DNA of 56,929 nucleotides from Pseudomonadota bacterium. Lineage in GTDB: Bacteria; Pseudomonadota; Alphaproteobacteria; Sphingomonadales; Sphingomonadaceae. Numbering within the stretch: the stretch's first letter is position 1; the number at the start of each line of letters is the position of its first letter. The notes under the pieces were generated by a model. It was not told the origin of the DNA and searched no databases. It saw only the letters and a list, made by a program, of their open reading frames with translations. The stretch is from positions 755 to 57,683 of the forward strand of contig JAFEEX010000017.1 of NCBI GenBank assembly GCA_018240895.1, given 5' to 3'. The translations under genes were made by a program, and so were the position numbers. Shown piece by piece: positions 34,952 through 43,596 of this stretch.

Positions 34952-35416
34952 TCAAGCCATCCGCTTGACCGGATAAGGCGTGCCATCCCGGTGGAAATAG
35001 CCATCGCCCGAAAAGGTCATGTCGATATCGGAATAGGCCCCGCCACCATCGCGATCCCCGCCGCTGACGACCACGAAGCTGCAATCGCTCGTGCCGTCAT
35101 TGCGCAGGTGATGGCCGTCGCGGACGCCCATTGCCCAGGCCACGACATCGCCGGGCCGCAGCAGCGTGGTTCCGCCATCCTCAACCAGCACCGCCTCACC
35201 TGAAACCATCACCAGCAGTTCATCCTCTGCCTCGTGCCAGTGGCGCTGGCTTGACCAGGCACCGGGTTTCAGCACGACGTGGCTGGCCCCGAAGGCGGTC
35301 AGGCCGGCAGCCGGCGCCAGCCGTCGCCACCAGCGCCCCGCAACCTCGCGGTCGAACGGGTCGGGATAGCCGGTGGCGTTGCTTTGCGGAATCGCTGCGA
35401 GATCGATCTTGGGCAT
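34952..35416 (-). CDS. Cupin domain protein
   Basis: A 154-residue single cupin. The metal-binding motif 1 is HWHEAEDELLVMVSGEAVLV (His, His, Glu), and motif 2 is LLRPGDVVAWAMGVRDGHHL with the third His. Such proteins are often isomerases, dioxygenases or sugar-binding proteins; the substrate is unknown. AGGAG precedes the ATG at 35416. It is divergent from dapE by only 54 bp and convergent with the GST gene, with stops 8 bp apart. Confidence 0.88.
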   Translation of the reverse strand: MPKIDLAAIPQSNATGYPDPFDREVAGRWWRRLAPAAGLTAFGASHVVLKPGAWSSQRHWHEAEDELLVMVSGEAVLVEDGGTTLLRPGDVVAWAMGVRDGHHLRNDGTSDCSFVVVSGGDRDGGGAYSDIDMTFSGDGYFHRDGTPYPVKRMA

Positions 35417-35470
35417 CAGGGGCACTCCTGCTTGCGGCGCGGGCCGCGACACCATATGCGATGGACCGCC

Positions 35471-36607
35471 ATGAGCAACACCCCGCCCTCTGTCGTCGCG
35501 ATCGCCGAAGCCCTGATCGCCTGTCCCAGCGTTACCCCGGCGGCAGGGCTGGTGTTTGACTGCCTTGAAGCGCAACTGGCACCGCTGGGCTTCGCGGTGC
35601 ACCGCTTCAGTGCCGGTCAGGCCCCCGATGGCCCGGTTGAGAATCTGTTCGCGATCCGCCCCGGCCCCGAAGGCAGCCGTCACTTTGCCTTTGCCGGCCA
35701 CGTTGATGTGGTGCCGCCGGGCGAAGGCTGGACCAGCGCCCCCTTTGCGCCAGAGGTGCGCGGCGATCTGCTGTACGGGCGCGGCGCGGTGGACATGAAG
35801 GGCGCGATCGCGGCTATGGTGGCGGCCGCGGCAGCAGTCCCGCGTGAGGCGGGCACACTGAGCTTCATCATCACCGGCGATGAGGAAGGCCCGGCGCGTT
35901 TCGGCACGGTTGCGCTGATAGACCATATGCGCGGCGTGGGCGCGGTGCCCAACCTGTGTCTGGTGGGGGAGCCCACCAGCGTCAGCCGGCTGGGCGATAC
36001 CATGAAGATCGGGCGGCGCGGATCAACCAATATCTGGCTGGAGGTTGAGGGGAAGGAGGGCCACGTTGCCTATCCGCATCTGGCCGACAACCCCATCCCC
36101 AAACTGGTGGCGATGCTGGCCGAGCTTGACGCGCTGATGCTTGATGGGGGGACTGACTGGTTTCAGGCATCGAACCTTGAAGTGACTGACATCGAAGTGG
36201 GCAATCCCGCCACCAATGTAATCCCGGCGCGCGCGGCGGCGCGGCTTTCGATCCGCTTCAATGACCTGCACACCGGCAAGGAACTGGGCGAACGGGTCAG
36301 CGCCATCGCCCGCGCGCACGGCGGAACCGCTCGCCCGGTGGTTTATGGCGAGGCTTTCCTGACTCCGCCCGGGCTGTTTTCCGAACTGGTGAGCGAAGCG
36401 GTGGAGGCCGAAACGGGCATTCGGCCCGAGGCATCGACCAGCGGCGGGACCAGCGATGCGCGGTTCCTGAAGGATCTGTGCCCGGTAATCGAATTCGGGC
36501 TGTGCAACGCAACCATGCACAAGCGCGATGAGGCGGTGGCCATCGCCGATCTGGATACACTGGCGCGAATCTATGCAAGGATCGCAAAGGCGGGCCTGAA
36601 AGGATAG
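35471..36607 (+). CDS. dapE: Succinyl-diaminopimelate desuccinylase
   Basis: A 378-residue M20-family zinc enzyme that removes succinate from N-succinyl-LL-DAP in the lysine/peptidoglycan diaminopimelate pathway. The metal and catalytic motifs are GHVDVVPPG, GAVDMKGAIAA, ITGDEEGPA and the final CNATMHKRDE. The ATG at 35471 (MSNTPP) gives the usual N-terminus. A weak hairpin follows the stop. dapB of the same pathway is 2 kb away on the other strand. Confidence 0.94.
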   Translation: MSNTPPSVVAIAEALIACPSVTPAAGLVFDCLEAQLAPLGFAVHRFSAGQAPDGPVENLFAIRPGPEGSRHFAFAGHVDVVPPGEGWTSAPFAPEVRGDLLYGRGAVDMKGAIAAMVAAAAAVPREAGTLSFIITGDEEGPARFGTVALIDHMRGVGAVPNLCLVGEPTSVSRLGDTMKIGRRGSTNIWLEVEGKEGHVAYPHLADNPIPKLVAMLAELDALMLDGGTDWFQASNLEVTDIEVGNPATNVIPARAAARLSIRFNDLHTGKELGERVSAIARAHGGTARPVVYGEAFLTPPGLFSELVSEAVEAETGIRPEASTSGGTSDARFLKDLCPVIEFGLCNATMHKRDEAVAIADLDTLARIYARIAKAGLKG

Positions 36608-36627
36608 CTGCGGGATCTGACGGCGGA

Positions 36628-36644
36628 GGGGCAACGATTGCCCC
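36628..36644 (+). terminator. Possible dapE terminator
   Basis: A perfect 7-bp stem GGGGCAA/TTGCCCC around CGA lies 20 bp after the dapE stop and is followed by ACCCTTTCAT. The weak T-tract makes the call tentative. Confidence 0.4.
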
Positions 36645-36701
36645 ACCCTTTCATCACTGTTAGGCTGCCCGGCAATATTGTTACACGGAGGGGGTGAAGG
36701 C

Positions 36702-38051
36702 ATGGCAGAGCGGCGATCGGTATTCGGCTGGTTTCTGTACGTCCTCAGCACCTATCTGACCCGCTGCATCATGGCCGGCATGGTGCTGGGCATTGTGGTT
36801 GGTTACATGGTCAACCAGAACCTTCTGTCCGGGATCATGACCACCCAGAACTGGGCGCGCAGTTTTGAAGTGCTGTCCACCGTGTTCCTCAACCTGATCA
36901 AGATGCTGGTCGCCCCGCTGGTATTGGCCACGATCGTATCGGGCCTGGCCCATATGAATGACAGCGCCGCGGTTGGCCGGATTGGGTTCCGCGCGATTGT
37001 GTGGTTCATCATCGCCAGCTTCATTTCGATCAGCCTTGGCCTGTTGATGGTCAACGTGTTCCAGCCCGGCGTCGGCGTGGACCTGACCGCGCCGCATCAG
37101 GCAATTGGCGAGGTCAAGAAGCTGGACCTGTTCGAATTTGTCGAACACATTTTCCCCAAGAACATCATCGGCGCCATGGCCGAAAACAATGTGCTGCAAA
37201 TCCTGGTCTTCGCGCTGTTCGCCGGGGTGGGGCTGACCGCGCTGGGGGAAAAGGGCAAGCCGCTGGTGCGCGGGGCAGAGGCGCTGGCTGAACTGATGCT
37301 GCAGATCACCGGCTATGTCATGCGGTTTGCGCCCTTTGCGGTGTTTGGCGCGCTGGCCAAGGTGGTGGCGGAAAACGGCCTGGGCATTCTGGTTACCTAT
37401 GCCAAGCTGCTGGGAGAATTCTATTTCTCGCTGGCGCTGCTGTGGGCGCTGCTGCTGGGCGCCGGCTTCATCTTCCTGCGGCGGCGGGCACTGCTGCTGG
37501 TCAAATATGTGCGCGAACCGGTGCTGATCGCCTTTTCCACCGCCAGCAGCGAGGCGGCGATGCCCAAGCTGTTCGAACAGCTTGACCGTTTTGGCGTGCC
37601 GCGCCGCATTTCCGGCCTGATGGTGCCGCTGGGCTACAGCTTCAACCTTGACGGGTCGATGATGTACGCCAGCTTTGCGACCATCTTCATCGCCCAGGCC
37701 TATGGCCACGTCTTGCCGATCGGCACCCAGATCCTGATCCTGCTGACACTGATGGTCAGTTCAAAGGGCATCGCCGCAGTGCCTCGCGCCAGCCTGGTGG
37801 TGATCGCGGCAACGCTGGCCATGTTCGACCTGCCGGTGGAGGGCATTGCGCTGGTGCTGGCGATCGATCAGTTCCTTGACATGGGCCGCACTGCAACCAA
37901 CGTGCTGGGCAACTCGGTTGCCACGGCGGTCATCACCAAGTGGGAGGGAATGCTGCAACCGCCGCTCCCTGCTGAGGGGGAAGACCTGGCTGCCCCGACC
38001 GAAACCGCCGAGCAGGGCAAACGCGGGCTGCACCTCGATCCAGGGCAATAG
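36702..38051 (+). CDS. Dicarboxylate/amino acid:cation symporter (DAACS family)
   Basis: A 449-residue sodium- or proton-coupled inner-membrane symporter of the GltP/DctA type. It has about eight membrane helices and two re-entrant loops. Signature segments are FSTASSEAAMPKLFEQL (hairpin 1), YSFNLDGSMMYASFATIFIA (helix 7), SKGIAAVPRASLVV (hairpin 2) and DQFLDMGRTATNVLGNSVAT (helix 8). The substrate (glutamate, aspartate or C4-dicarboxylate) is not determined. A GGAGGGGGTGAAG ribosome-binding site precedes the ATG. Confidence 0.92.
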   Translation: MAERRSVFGWFLYVLSTYLTRCIMAGMVLGIVVGYMVNQNLLSGIMTTQNWARSFEVLSTVFLNLIKMLVAPLVLATIVSGLAHMNDSAAVGRIGFRAIVWFIIASFISISLGLLMVNVFQPGVGVDLTAPHQAIGEVKKLDLFEFVEHIFPKNIIGAMAENNVLQILVFALFAGVGLTALGEKGKPLVRGAEALAELMLQITGYVMRFAPFAVFGALAKVVAENGLGILVTYAKLLGEFYFSLALLWALLLGAGFIFLRRRALLLVKYVREPVLIAFSTASSEAAMPKLFEQLDRFGVPRRISGLMVPLGYSFNLDGSMMYASFATIFIAQAYGHVLPIGTQILILLTLMVSSKGIAAVPRASLVVIAATLAMFDLPVEGIALVLAIDQFLDMGRTATNVLGNSVATAVITKWEGMLQPPLPAEGEDLAAPTETAEQGKRGLHLDPGQ

Positions 38052-38061
38052 GGAAGAAAGC

Positions 38062-38706
38062 CTATTTCGCCGGCGCGGGCGTCTTCGGCTTGAAGGCGCA
38101 CAGGTCTGCCACCACACAGCGCCAGCATTCGGGCCTGCGCGCCTTGCAGACATAACGGCCGTGCAGGATCAGCCAGTGATGCGCGCCGACGCGGAACGGG
38201 GCGGGCACCTTTTTTTCAAGCTGCTTCTCAACCGCCAGCGGGGTCTTCCCCCTGGCCAGCCCGGTGCGGTTGCCGACCCGGAAGATATGGGTATCAACCG
38301 CAAAGGTTTCCGCGCCAAAGGCGCAATTCATCACCACATTGGCGGTTTTGCGCCCTACACCGGGAAGCGTGGTCAGCACATCGCGGTCAGCCGGAACCTC
38401 CCCCCCGAAATCGCGCACCAGAATCTCTGAAAGCGCGATCACGTTCTTCGCCTTGGCATTGAACAGGCCGATTGTGCGGACGTGCTGCTTCAGTCCGTCC
38501 TCGCCCAGATCAACCATCTGCTGCGGGGTCTTCACCTCGCGAAACAGCGCACGGGTCGCCTTGTTGACGCCCACGTCAGTCGCCTGGGCGGACAGTACCA
38601 CCGCAACCAGCAATTGATAGGTATTGCCGAATTCCAGTTCGGTCTGCGGATCGGGATTGTCGTCCGCCAGGCGGCGAAAGAATTCGAAAGTATCGGCCTT
38701 GTTCAA
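38062..38706 (-). CDS. nth: Endonuclease III
   Basis: A 214-residue base-excision repair glycosylase/AP lyase for oxidised pyrimidines. The helix-hairpin-helix is LPGVGRKTANVVM with the catalytic Lys, the catalytic Asp is in VDTHIFRV, and the iron-sulfur cluster motif Cx6Cx2Cx5C is complete (CKARRPECWRCVVADLC). The start is taken as a TTG at 38706 (TTGAAC), which overlaps the dapB stop and matches the family N-terminus MNKA. Translation is likely coupled to dapB. Confidence 0.93.
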   Translation of the reverse strand: MNKADTFEFFRRLADDNPDPQTELEFGNTYQLLVAVVLSAQATDVGVNKATRALFREVKTPQQMVDLGEDGLKQHVRTIGLFNAKAKNVIALSEILVRDFGGEVPADRDVLTTLPGVGRKTANVVMNCAFGAETFAVDTHIFRVGNRTGLARGKTPLAVEKQLEKKVPAPFRVGAHHWLILHGRYVCKARRPECWRCVVADLCAFKPKTPAPAK

Positions 38707-39431
38707 AGCCCCAGCACCTCGGGCATGGTATAGCGCCCGGCCGGCTTGCCGATCAGCCACTGCGCGCCGCGCACCGCGCCCTTGGCGAATATCCGGCGGT
38801 TCTCGGCCAGGTGAGACAGGGCAATCCGCTCATCATCGCCAAGGAACAACACGGTGTGATCGCCCGCCACGCTGCCGCCGCGCAAGGAGGCAAAGCCGAT
38901 TGCCCCGCGCGCGCGTGCACCGGTGATTCCGTCACGGCCCCGCTCCGCCTGCGACGCCAGTTCTATCCCCCGCCCTTCGGCGGCGGCCTGCCCCAGCAGC
39001 AGCGCGGTTCCCGATGGGGCATCGACCTTCATCCGGTGGTGGGTTTCGGCCACTTCGATGTCCCAGTCCTCACCCAGCCGGCTGGCCGCTTCGCGGACCA
39101 GATGCGCAAGCACGGTCACCCCCAGCGAGGTATTGCCGGTCTGCAGCACGGCGATGCTTTCCGCCGCATGGTCGCACAGGAAATGGTGACGCTCCTCCAG
39201 TCCGGTGGTGCCGATCAGGACCGGCACCCCGGCGGCAACAGCGGCGTCAAGGTTGGCCTCAAGCGCATGGGGGCTGGAAAAATCGACCAGTACATCGCTG
39301 CGCGCGGCCAGTGCGGCCACGTCATCGCCCTTGTCAGCGCCGCCCGCCAGTTCGTCACCCGCAGCAACAACCGCTTCGGCCAGCGCCTGTCCCATCCGCC
39401 CCGCGCTGCCGATTATTCCGATCCTGGCCAT
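38703..39431 (-). CDS. dapB: 4-hydroxy-tetrahydrodipicolinate reductase
   Basis: A 242-residue NAD(P)H-dependent reductase of lysine/diaminopimelate synthesis. The Rossmann motif GSAGRMGQAL is at residues 8-17, GTTGL lies in the middle, and the signature ETHHRMKVDAPSGTALLLG carries the catalytic His and Lys. The end GRYTMPEVLGL is typical. GGGAGTGACA precedes the ATG at 39431. nth overlaps its stop. It is divergent from the sirtuin gene. Confidence 0.96.
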   Translation of the reverse strand: MARIGIIGSAGRMGQALAEAVVAAGDELAGGADKGDDVAALAARSDVLVDFSSPHALEANLDAAVAAGVPVLIGTTGLEERHHFLCDHAAESIAVLQTGNTSLGVTVLAHLVREAASRLGEDWDIEVAETHHRMKVDAPSGTALLLGQAAAEGRGIELASQAERGRDGITGARARGAIGFASLRGGSVAGDHTVLFLGDDERIALSHLAENRRIFAKGAVRGAQWLIGKPAGRYTMPEVLGL

Positions 39432-39456
39432 TGTCACTCCCTTGAGTGCGTGCTTC

Positions 39457-40185
39457 ATGCGCGACATGAACCAAATCCGCAACATCGTGATCCTGACCGG
39501 CGCAGGGATTTCCGCCGAAAGCGGGATCGATACCTTTCGCGGTGGCGGCGGCCTGTGGGAACAGCACCGGGTAGAGGACGTTGCCACGCCCGAGGCCTTT
39601 GCCCGTGACCCCGATCTGGTTCAGCGGTTTTACGATATGCGCCGCGCGGCGATTCAGGAAAAGCTGCCCAATGACGCGCATTTTGCCCTGGCCCGGCTTG
39701 ATGCCGGCTGGCCGGGCGAATTGCTGATCGTCACCCAGAATGTCGATGACCTGCACGAACGCGCCGGCGCGCGGCGGGTGCTGCATATGCACGGCGAGCA
39801 TCTGAAAGTTCTATGCACCGCTTGCGACACCCGATCGCCGTGGCGCGCGCCGCTGCTCGACCGGCCGCTATGCCCGGCTTGCGGAGTACCCGCCCTGCGC
39901 CCTGACGTGGTGTGGTTTGGCGAGATGCCGTACCAGATGGATGCGATTTACGCCGCGCTGCGCGGGGCCGATCTGTTCGTTTCGATCGGAACTTCTGGCG
40001 CGGTCTATCCCGCCGCCGGGCTGGTCCGCGATGCGCGCGATCTGGGCGCGGCAACGCTGGAGCTTAATCTGGAACGCAGCCAGGGGTCACACTGGTTTGC
40101 GGAAACCCGCCTTGGCCCGGCAACGCAGCTTGTTCCGCAATGGGTGGAACAGATGCTGGCGTCAGGACCGGACAACAACGCCTGA
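39457..40185 (+). CDS. NAD-dependent protein deacylase, Sir2 family (CobB-like)
   Basis: A 242-residue class III sirtuin that removes acyl groups from lysine using NAD. It contains GAGISAESGIDTFRG, TQNVDDLHERAG, the catalytic HGE, a zinc site (CTAC and CPAC about 20 residues apart), VVWFGE and SIGTSGAVYPAA. FYDMRR supplies the Tyr and Arg spaced as in SIRT5/CobB enzymes that also remove succinyl groups. The ATG at 39457 is used; 39466 is an alternative. The last 24 bp overlap the convergent MoeB-like gene. Confidence 0.92.
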   Translation: MRDMNQIRNIVILTGAGISAESGIDTFRGGGGLWEQHRVEDVATPEAFARDPDLVQRFYDMRRAAIQEKLPNDAHFALARLDAGWPGELLIVTQNVDDLHERAGARRVLHMHGEHLKVLCTACDTRSPWRAPLLDRPLCPACGVPALRPDVVWFGEMPYQMDAIYAALRGADLFVSIGTSGAVYPAAGLVRDARDLGAATLELNLERSQGSHWFAETRLGPATQLVPQWVEQMLASGPDNNA

Positions 40186-40944
40186 ACAGCCCCTACAGTC
40201 GGGATCCTTGACGATCCGCATGGTGCGCAGGCTGGGCGCGAGTCCATCAAACAGGTGCAGGCTGCCCCATTGCGGATCGCCCAGCGTTGCCCGGCCCTGC
40301 ACCAGCGCGCGGATGGCCTGCATCGCGGCAAAGGCACCGATCGTCCCGACAAAGGCCCCCAGCACGCCATCAGCGGCGCAGGAATCGCAATCCTCTGAAT
40401 CAAAGGCATCGCCCACGAAACAGCGATAGCAACTGTGCTGCGGCAAGTGTCCGGCAAAATTTGCCACCTGTCCCTGAAACCGTCCGACCGCCGCGCTGGT
40501 CAGCGCGATGCCCAGCGCGACGCAGGCATCGGACACCGCCAGGCGAGTCGCGAAATTGTCACTTCCATCAAGGACAAGATCCGCGTCCTTGAGGATCGCC
40601 GCAGCGTTACCCCCAGCGACCCGCTCGGTCTGCGCGCGAACCTTGAGGGCACCATCAAATCGCGTTGCCCATTGCGCCGCCGCCTCAGCCTTGGGTCGGC
40701 CGATGTCTTCGGTGGTGAAAATCGTCTGGCGCTGAAGGTTGGAGAGCTCAACCCTGCCATCATCAACCAGCGTCAGGTGCCCGACCCCCGCCGCCGCCAG
40801 ATATTGCAGCGCCGGTGAGCCGACCCCGCCGCAGCCGATCAGCACCACGCGCGAATCGGCCAGCGCCACCTGCCCCGCGCCGCCCAGTTCGGGCAGGACG
40901 ATGTGACGGGCAAAGCGTTCCAGACGGTCAGGTGCAAGGGTCAT
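40162..40944 (-). CDS. HesA/MoeB/ThiF family adenylyltransferase
   Basis: A 260-residue E1-like enzyme that adenylates the C-terminal Gly of a sulfur-carrier protein (MoaD or ThiS type). The ATP motif GCGGVGSPALQYLAAAGVG is near residues 38-56, with VELSNLQRQTIF and DGSDNFATR following. Zinc cysteines are CYRC and CRGC, and DSCAADG precedes GVLGAFVGTIG. There is no C-terminal rhodanese domain. MoeB versus ThiF cannot be told from sequence alone, since neither pathway is nearby. Confidence 0.9.
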   Translation of the reverse strand: MTLAPDRLERFARHIVLPELGGAGQVALADSRVVLIGCGGVGSPALQYLAAAGVGHLTLVDDGRVELSNLQRQTIFTTEDIGRPKAEAAAQWATRFDGALKVRAQTERVAGGNAAAILKDADLVLDGSDNFATRLAVSDACVALGIALTSAAVGRFQGQVANFAGHLPQHSCYRCFVGDAFDSEDCDSCAADGVLGAFVGTIGAFAAMQAIRALVQGRATLGDPQWGSLHLFDGLAPSLRTMRIVKDPDCRGCSGVVVRS

Positions 40945-41049
40945 TGCCGGGGCAATAGGGACGATTTGCGGCGAATGCGATACCAGACCTTGCCCTGCCC
41001 CCGCGTCTGGGTCATTTAATTGTCCGGTTAAGAACAAGTGGGATGAGCG

Positions 41050-42753
41050 ATGCACTATGCCGAACTGCGCCAGGCGCGCGCGGAGCTGACCGGACCGGGC
41101 GGACAGTTCGAGATTATCGAGATAGAGGCACTGGGCCGCCGCATCCGCAGTTTCAGAAATGCCCCGCCCTCGATCCGTGAGTTCTGGCTTTCCACCGCGG
41201 CCTGGGGTGACCGGCCCTATCTGGCCTATGAGGGAGAGGTGCTGACCTATGCCCAGGCCCACGCGCAGGCCGCCGCGATTGCGGCATGGCTGTGGGACCA
41301 GGGACTGCGCCCGGGCGACATCATCGCGATTGCCATGCGCAATTACCCCGAATGGATGGTGATCTATTGGGCCTGCACCGCGATCGGGGTGACGGTGGCC
41401 GGGTTCAATGCCTGGTGGACGGCGGAGGAAATGGCCCATTCGCTTGGCGAGGTCGCACCCAGGGTGCTGTTCGCTGACGCCGAACGGCTGGCGCGGCTGC
41501 GCCAATGCCAATGGCCCGGCCCGGTTACCCTGATCGGGGTTCGGCTGGACGACTATCCGGCGGATGTCACGCCCTATGCCGATGTCATTGCTCATGCCGG
41601 GTCAATGCCGGACGTGACGGTCGATCTCGACGCCGATGCCAGCATCTTCTTCACATCGGGCACCACCGGATTTCCCAAAGGCGCGCAGTTGACCCACCGC
41701 GGATGCGTGGCGAACCTGATGAATATGCTCTATTCAACCATGTCGCAGGCGCTGGCGACTGAACGCGCGACCGGCATTGCCCCGCCCGCCGATCCGCCGG
41801 TGCCGGTCTCGCTGCTGACCACGCCGCTGTTTCACGTTACCGCCAACAATTGCGGTGCCTATCTGACAACAGCTGCCGGGGGGATGATCGTGCTGATGTA
41901 CCGCTGGGACGCGGGTGAGGCGCTGAAGCTGATCGAGCGATACCGGATTACCGGGCTGAGCGGGGTTCCGGTCATGGGGCGCGAACTGATCAATCACCCG
42001 GATTTTGCCGTAACCGATACCTCAAGCCTGACCGGCCTTTCGGGCGGCGGAGCCCAGGTGCCGCCCGATCTGGTGCTGAAGATCGATCAGGCGATCAAGA
42101 CGGCGCGGCCAACCACCGGCTATGGCATGACCGAAACCTGCGGGATCATCACTTCGGTTTCGGGCGATTTCTTTGTCGATCGCCCTGACAGCGCCGGCCC
42201 CTATATGCCCAGCTTTGAAGCCAGGGTGGTTGATGATGACGGCAACACCCTGCCCCAAGGGGCGGTGGGCGAACTGTGGGTCAAGGGTGCCCCGGTGATC
42301 AGAGGTTACATCAACCGGCCCGATGCCACCGCCGAAACCATCACTGACGGGTGGCTGCACACCGGCGATATTGCCCGGATAGACCAGGATGATTTCGTCT
42401 ACATCGTCGACCGCAAGAAGGATCTGGTGATCCGCGGCGGAGAGAACATATCCTGTACCGAGGTGGAAGCCAGTATCTATCGTGTGCCGGGGGTTGCCGA
42501 ATGCTGCGTGTTTGGCGTCCCCGACCAGCGGCTGGGCGAAGAGATTGGCGCGGCCGTGGTGCTGGAGGCGGGCGGGGACACCTCGGCAGAAGCGATCAAG
42601 GCGTTCTGCGCCGGGCACCTCAGCAAACACAAGGTGCCGCGCTATGTGTGGATTATGGACCAGCCGCTGCCGCGCAACGCCAGCGGCAAGTTTCTGCGGC
42701 GCGAACTGCGCGATGAATTGAGCAAACAGGTGACGGAGAAAACCGATGGCTGA
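41050..42753 (+). CDS. AMP-dependent acyl-CoA synthetase/ligase
   Basis: A 567-residue ANL-superfamily enzyme that activates a carboxylic acid as acyl-AMP and transfers it to CoA. It has the P-loop TSGTTGFPKGAQLTH near residue 204, GYGMTETCG near 357, the hinge DRKKDLVIRGGENI near 455, and the catalytic Lys in NASGKFLRREL near 545. The substrate is probably a fatty or aromatic acid. The next SDR gene overlaps its 3' end by 8 bp, so the two work in one operon, possibly for acid degradation. Confidence 0.92.
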   Translation: MHYAELRQARAELTGPGGQFEIIEIEALGRRIRSFRNAPPSIREFWLSTAAWGDRPYLAYEGEVLTYAQAHAQAAAIAAWLWDQGLRPGDIIAIAMRNYPEWMVIYWACTAIGVTVAGFNAWWTAEEMAHSLGEVAPRVLFADAERLARLRQCQWPGPVTLIGVRLDDYPADVTPYADVIAHAGSMPDVTVDLDADASIFFTSGTTGFPKGAQLTHRGCVANLMNMLYSTMSQALATERATGIAPPADPPVPVSLLTTPLFHVTANNCGAYLTTAAGGMIVLMYRWDAGEALKLIERYRITGLSGVPVMGRELINHPDFAVTDTSSLTGLSGGGAQVPPDLVLKIDQAIKTARPTTGYGMTETCGIITSVSGDFFVDRPDSAGPYMPSFEARVVDDDGNTLPQGAVGELWVKGAPVIRGYINRPDATAETITDGWLHTGDIARIDQDDFVYIVDRKKDLVIRGGENISCTEVEASIYRVPGVAECCVFGVPDQRLGEEIGAAVVLEAGGDTSAEAIKAFCAGHLSKHKVPRYVWIMDQPLPRNASGKFLRRELRDELSKQVTEKTDG

Positions 42754-43516
42754 CCTTGATGGACGAATTGCCCTGGTAACCGGCGCCTCGCGCGGGCTGG
42801 GCGCTGCCACGGCGCGCGCGCTGGCCGCCGCTGGGGCGAAGGTGGCGGTAACCGACCTTGCCGCGCCTGCAGAGCTTGCCGCCGAAATCGGCGGAATCGC
42901 ACGCGCACAGGACGTGACCAGCGAAGCGGACTGGAGCGCGACGATGGACTGGCTGCGCGCCGAGGCCGGCGGGCTGGACATTCTGGTCAACAACGCCGGA
43001 CTGTGGCTGTTCAAACCGATTGCCGAAACCACGCTGGACGAGTGGCGGCGGCTCCATTCCGTTAATGTCGAGGGGGTGTTCCTGGGCACCCGCGCCGCCG
43101 TGCCGCTGCTGGCCGAGCGTGCCGCCCGGTGGCGCGGCGGGGCGGCGATTGTCAATCTGTCCTCTGTCGCGGGAATAGAAGGCGCGGCGGGGGCAACCTG
43201 CTACAATTCCACCAAAGGCGCGGTACGGCTGTTCACCAAGGGCTGCGCCAAGGAACTGGCCGCGGCGCGGATCAGGGTCAATTCGGTTCACCCCGGCGTG
43301 ATCGACACCGATATGGCGGCGCAATTGGTTGCGGACTTCGCAGCCGCCCAGGCGGTGGGCAACAATGAAAGCCAGGCCATGGTCGCCGCGATGCACCCGC
43401 TGGGCAACCTGGGCGAACCGCGCAACGTTGCCGATGCAATCGTCTTCCTCGCCTCGGACCGCGCGGCTTTCACCACCGGCAGCGAATTGCTGGTCGATGG
43501 CGGCATGACCGCCTGA
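42746..43516 (+). CDS. SDR family oxidoreductase
   Basis: A 256-residue classical short-chain dehydrogenase. It shows TGASRGLGAA at residues 11-20, NNAG near 86, the Ser of NLSSVAG and the catalytic YNSTK near 152-156, and the C-terminal GSELLVDGGMTA. An Asp after the second strand (VTDLAAP) suggests NAD rather than NADP. It is translationally coupled to the acyl-CoA synthetase. A 3-hydroxyacyl or alcohol substrate is plausible but not shown. Confidence 0.92.
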   Translation: MADLDGRIALVTGASRGLGAATARALAAAGAKVAVTDLAAPAELAAEIGGIARAQDVTSEADWSATMDWLRAEAGGLDILVNNAGLWLFKPIAETTLDEWRRLHSVNVEGVFLGTRAAVPLLAERAARWRGGAAIVNLSSVAGIEGAAGATCYNSTKGAVRLFTKGCAKELAAARIRVNSVHPGVIDTDMAAQLVADFAAAQAVGNNESQAMVAAMHPLGNLGEPRNVADAIVFLASDRAAFTTGSELLVDGGMTA

Positions 43517-43528
43517 CAGGGCAGCGGT

Positions 43529-43562
43529 ACAGCCCTGTGCACAACGCTGTGCATAGGGCTGT
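43529..43562. terminator. Long hairpin between SDR gene and dnaA
   Basis: A 15-bp stem (ACAGCCCTGTGCACA with TGTGCATAGGGCTGT, one G-T wobble) around ACGC lies between two convergent genes. It has no T-tract. Its arms contain TTGTGCACA and CTATGCACA (minus strand), each one mismatch from the DnaA box TTATNCACA, and TTATCCA follows at 43562. It may be a bidirectional terminator, a DnaA-binding site, or both. Confidence 0.55.
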
Positions 43563-43596
43563 TATCCAGGTGTAGGGCAGGCGGTGGAAAGCCTGT

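Noticed and set aside
36681-37709. Antisense open frame across the DAACS symporter
   Set aside because: Its His/Gln/Asp-rich composition is typical of the complement of a membrane-protein gene.
40945-41595. N-terminal extension of the MoeB-like gene
   Set aside because: The extension overlaps the divergent acyl-CoA synthetase and has no family similarity; the conserved start is at 40944.
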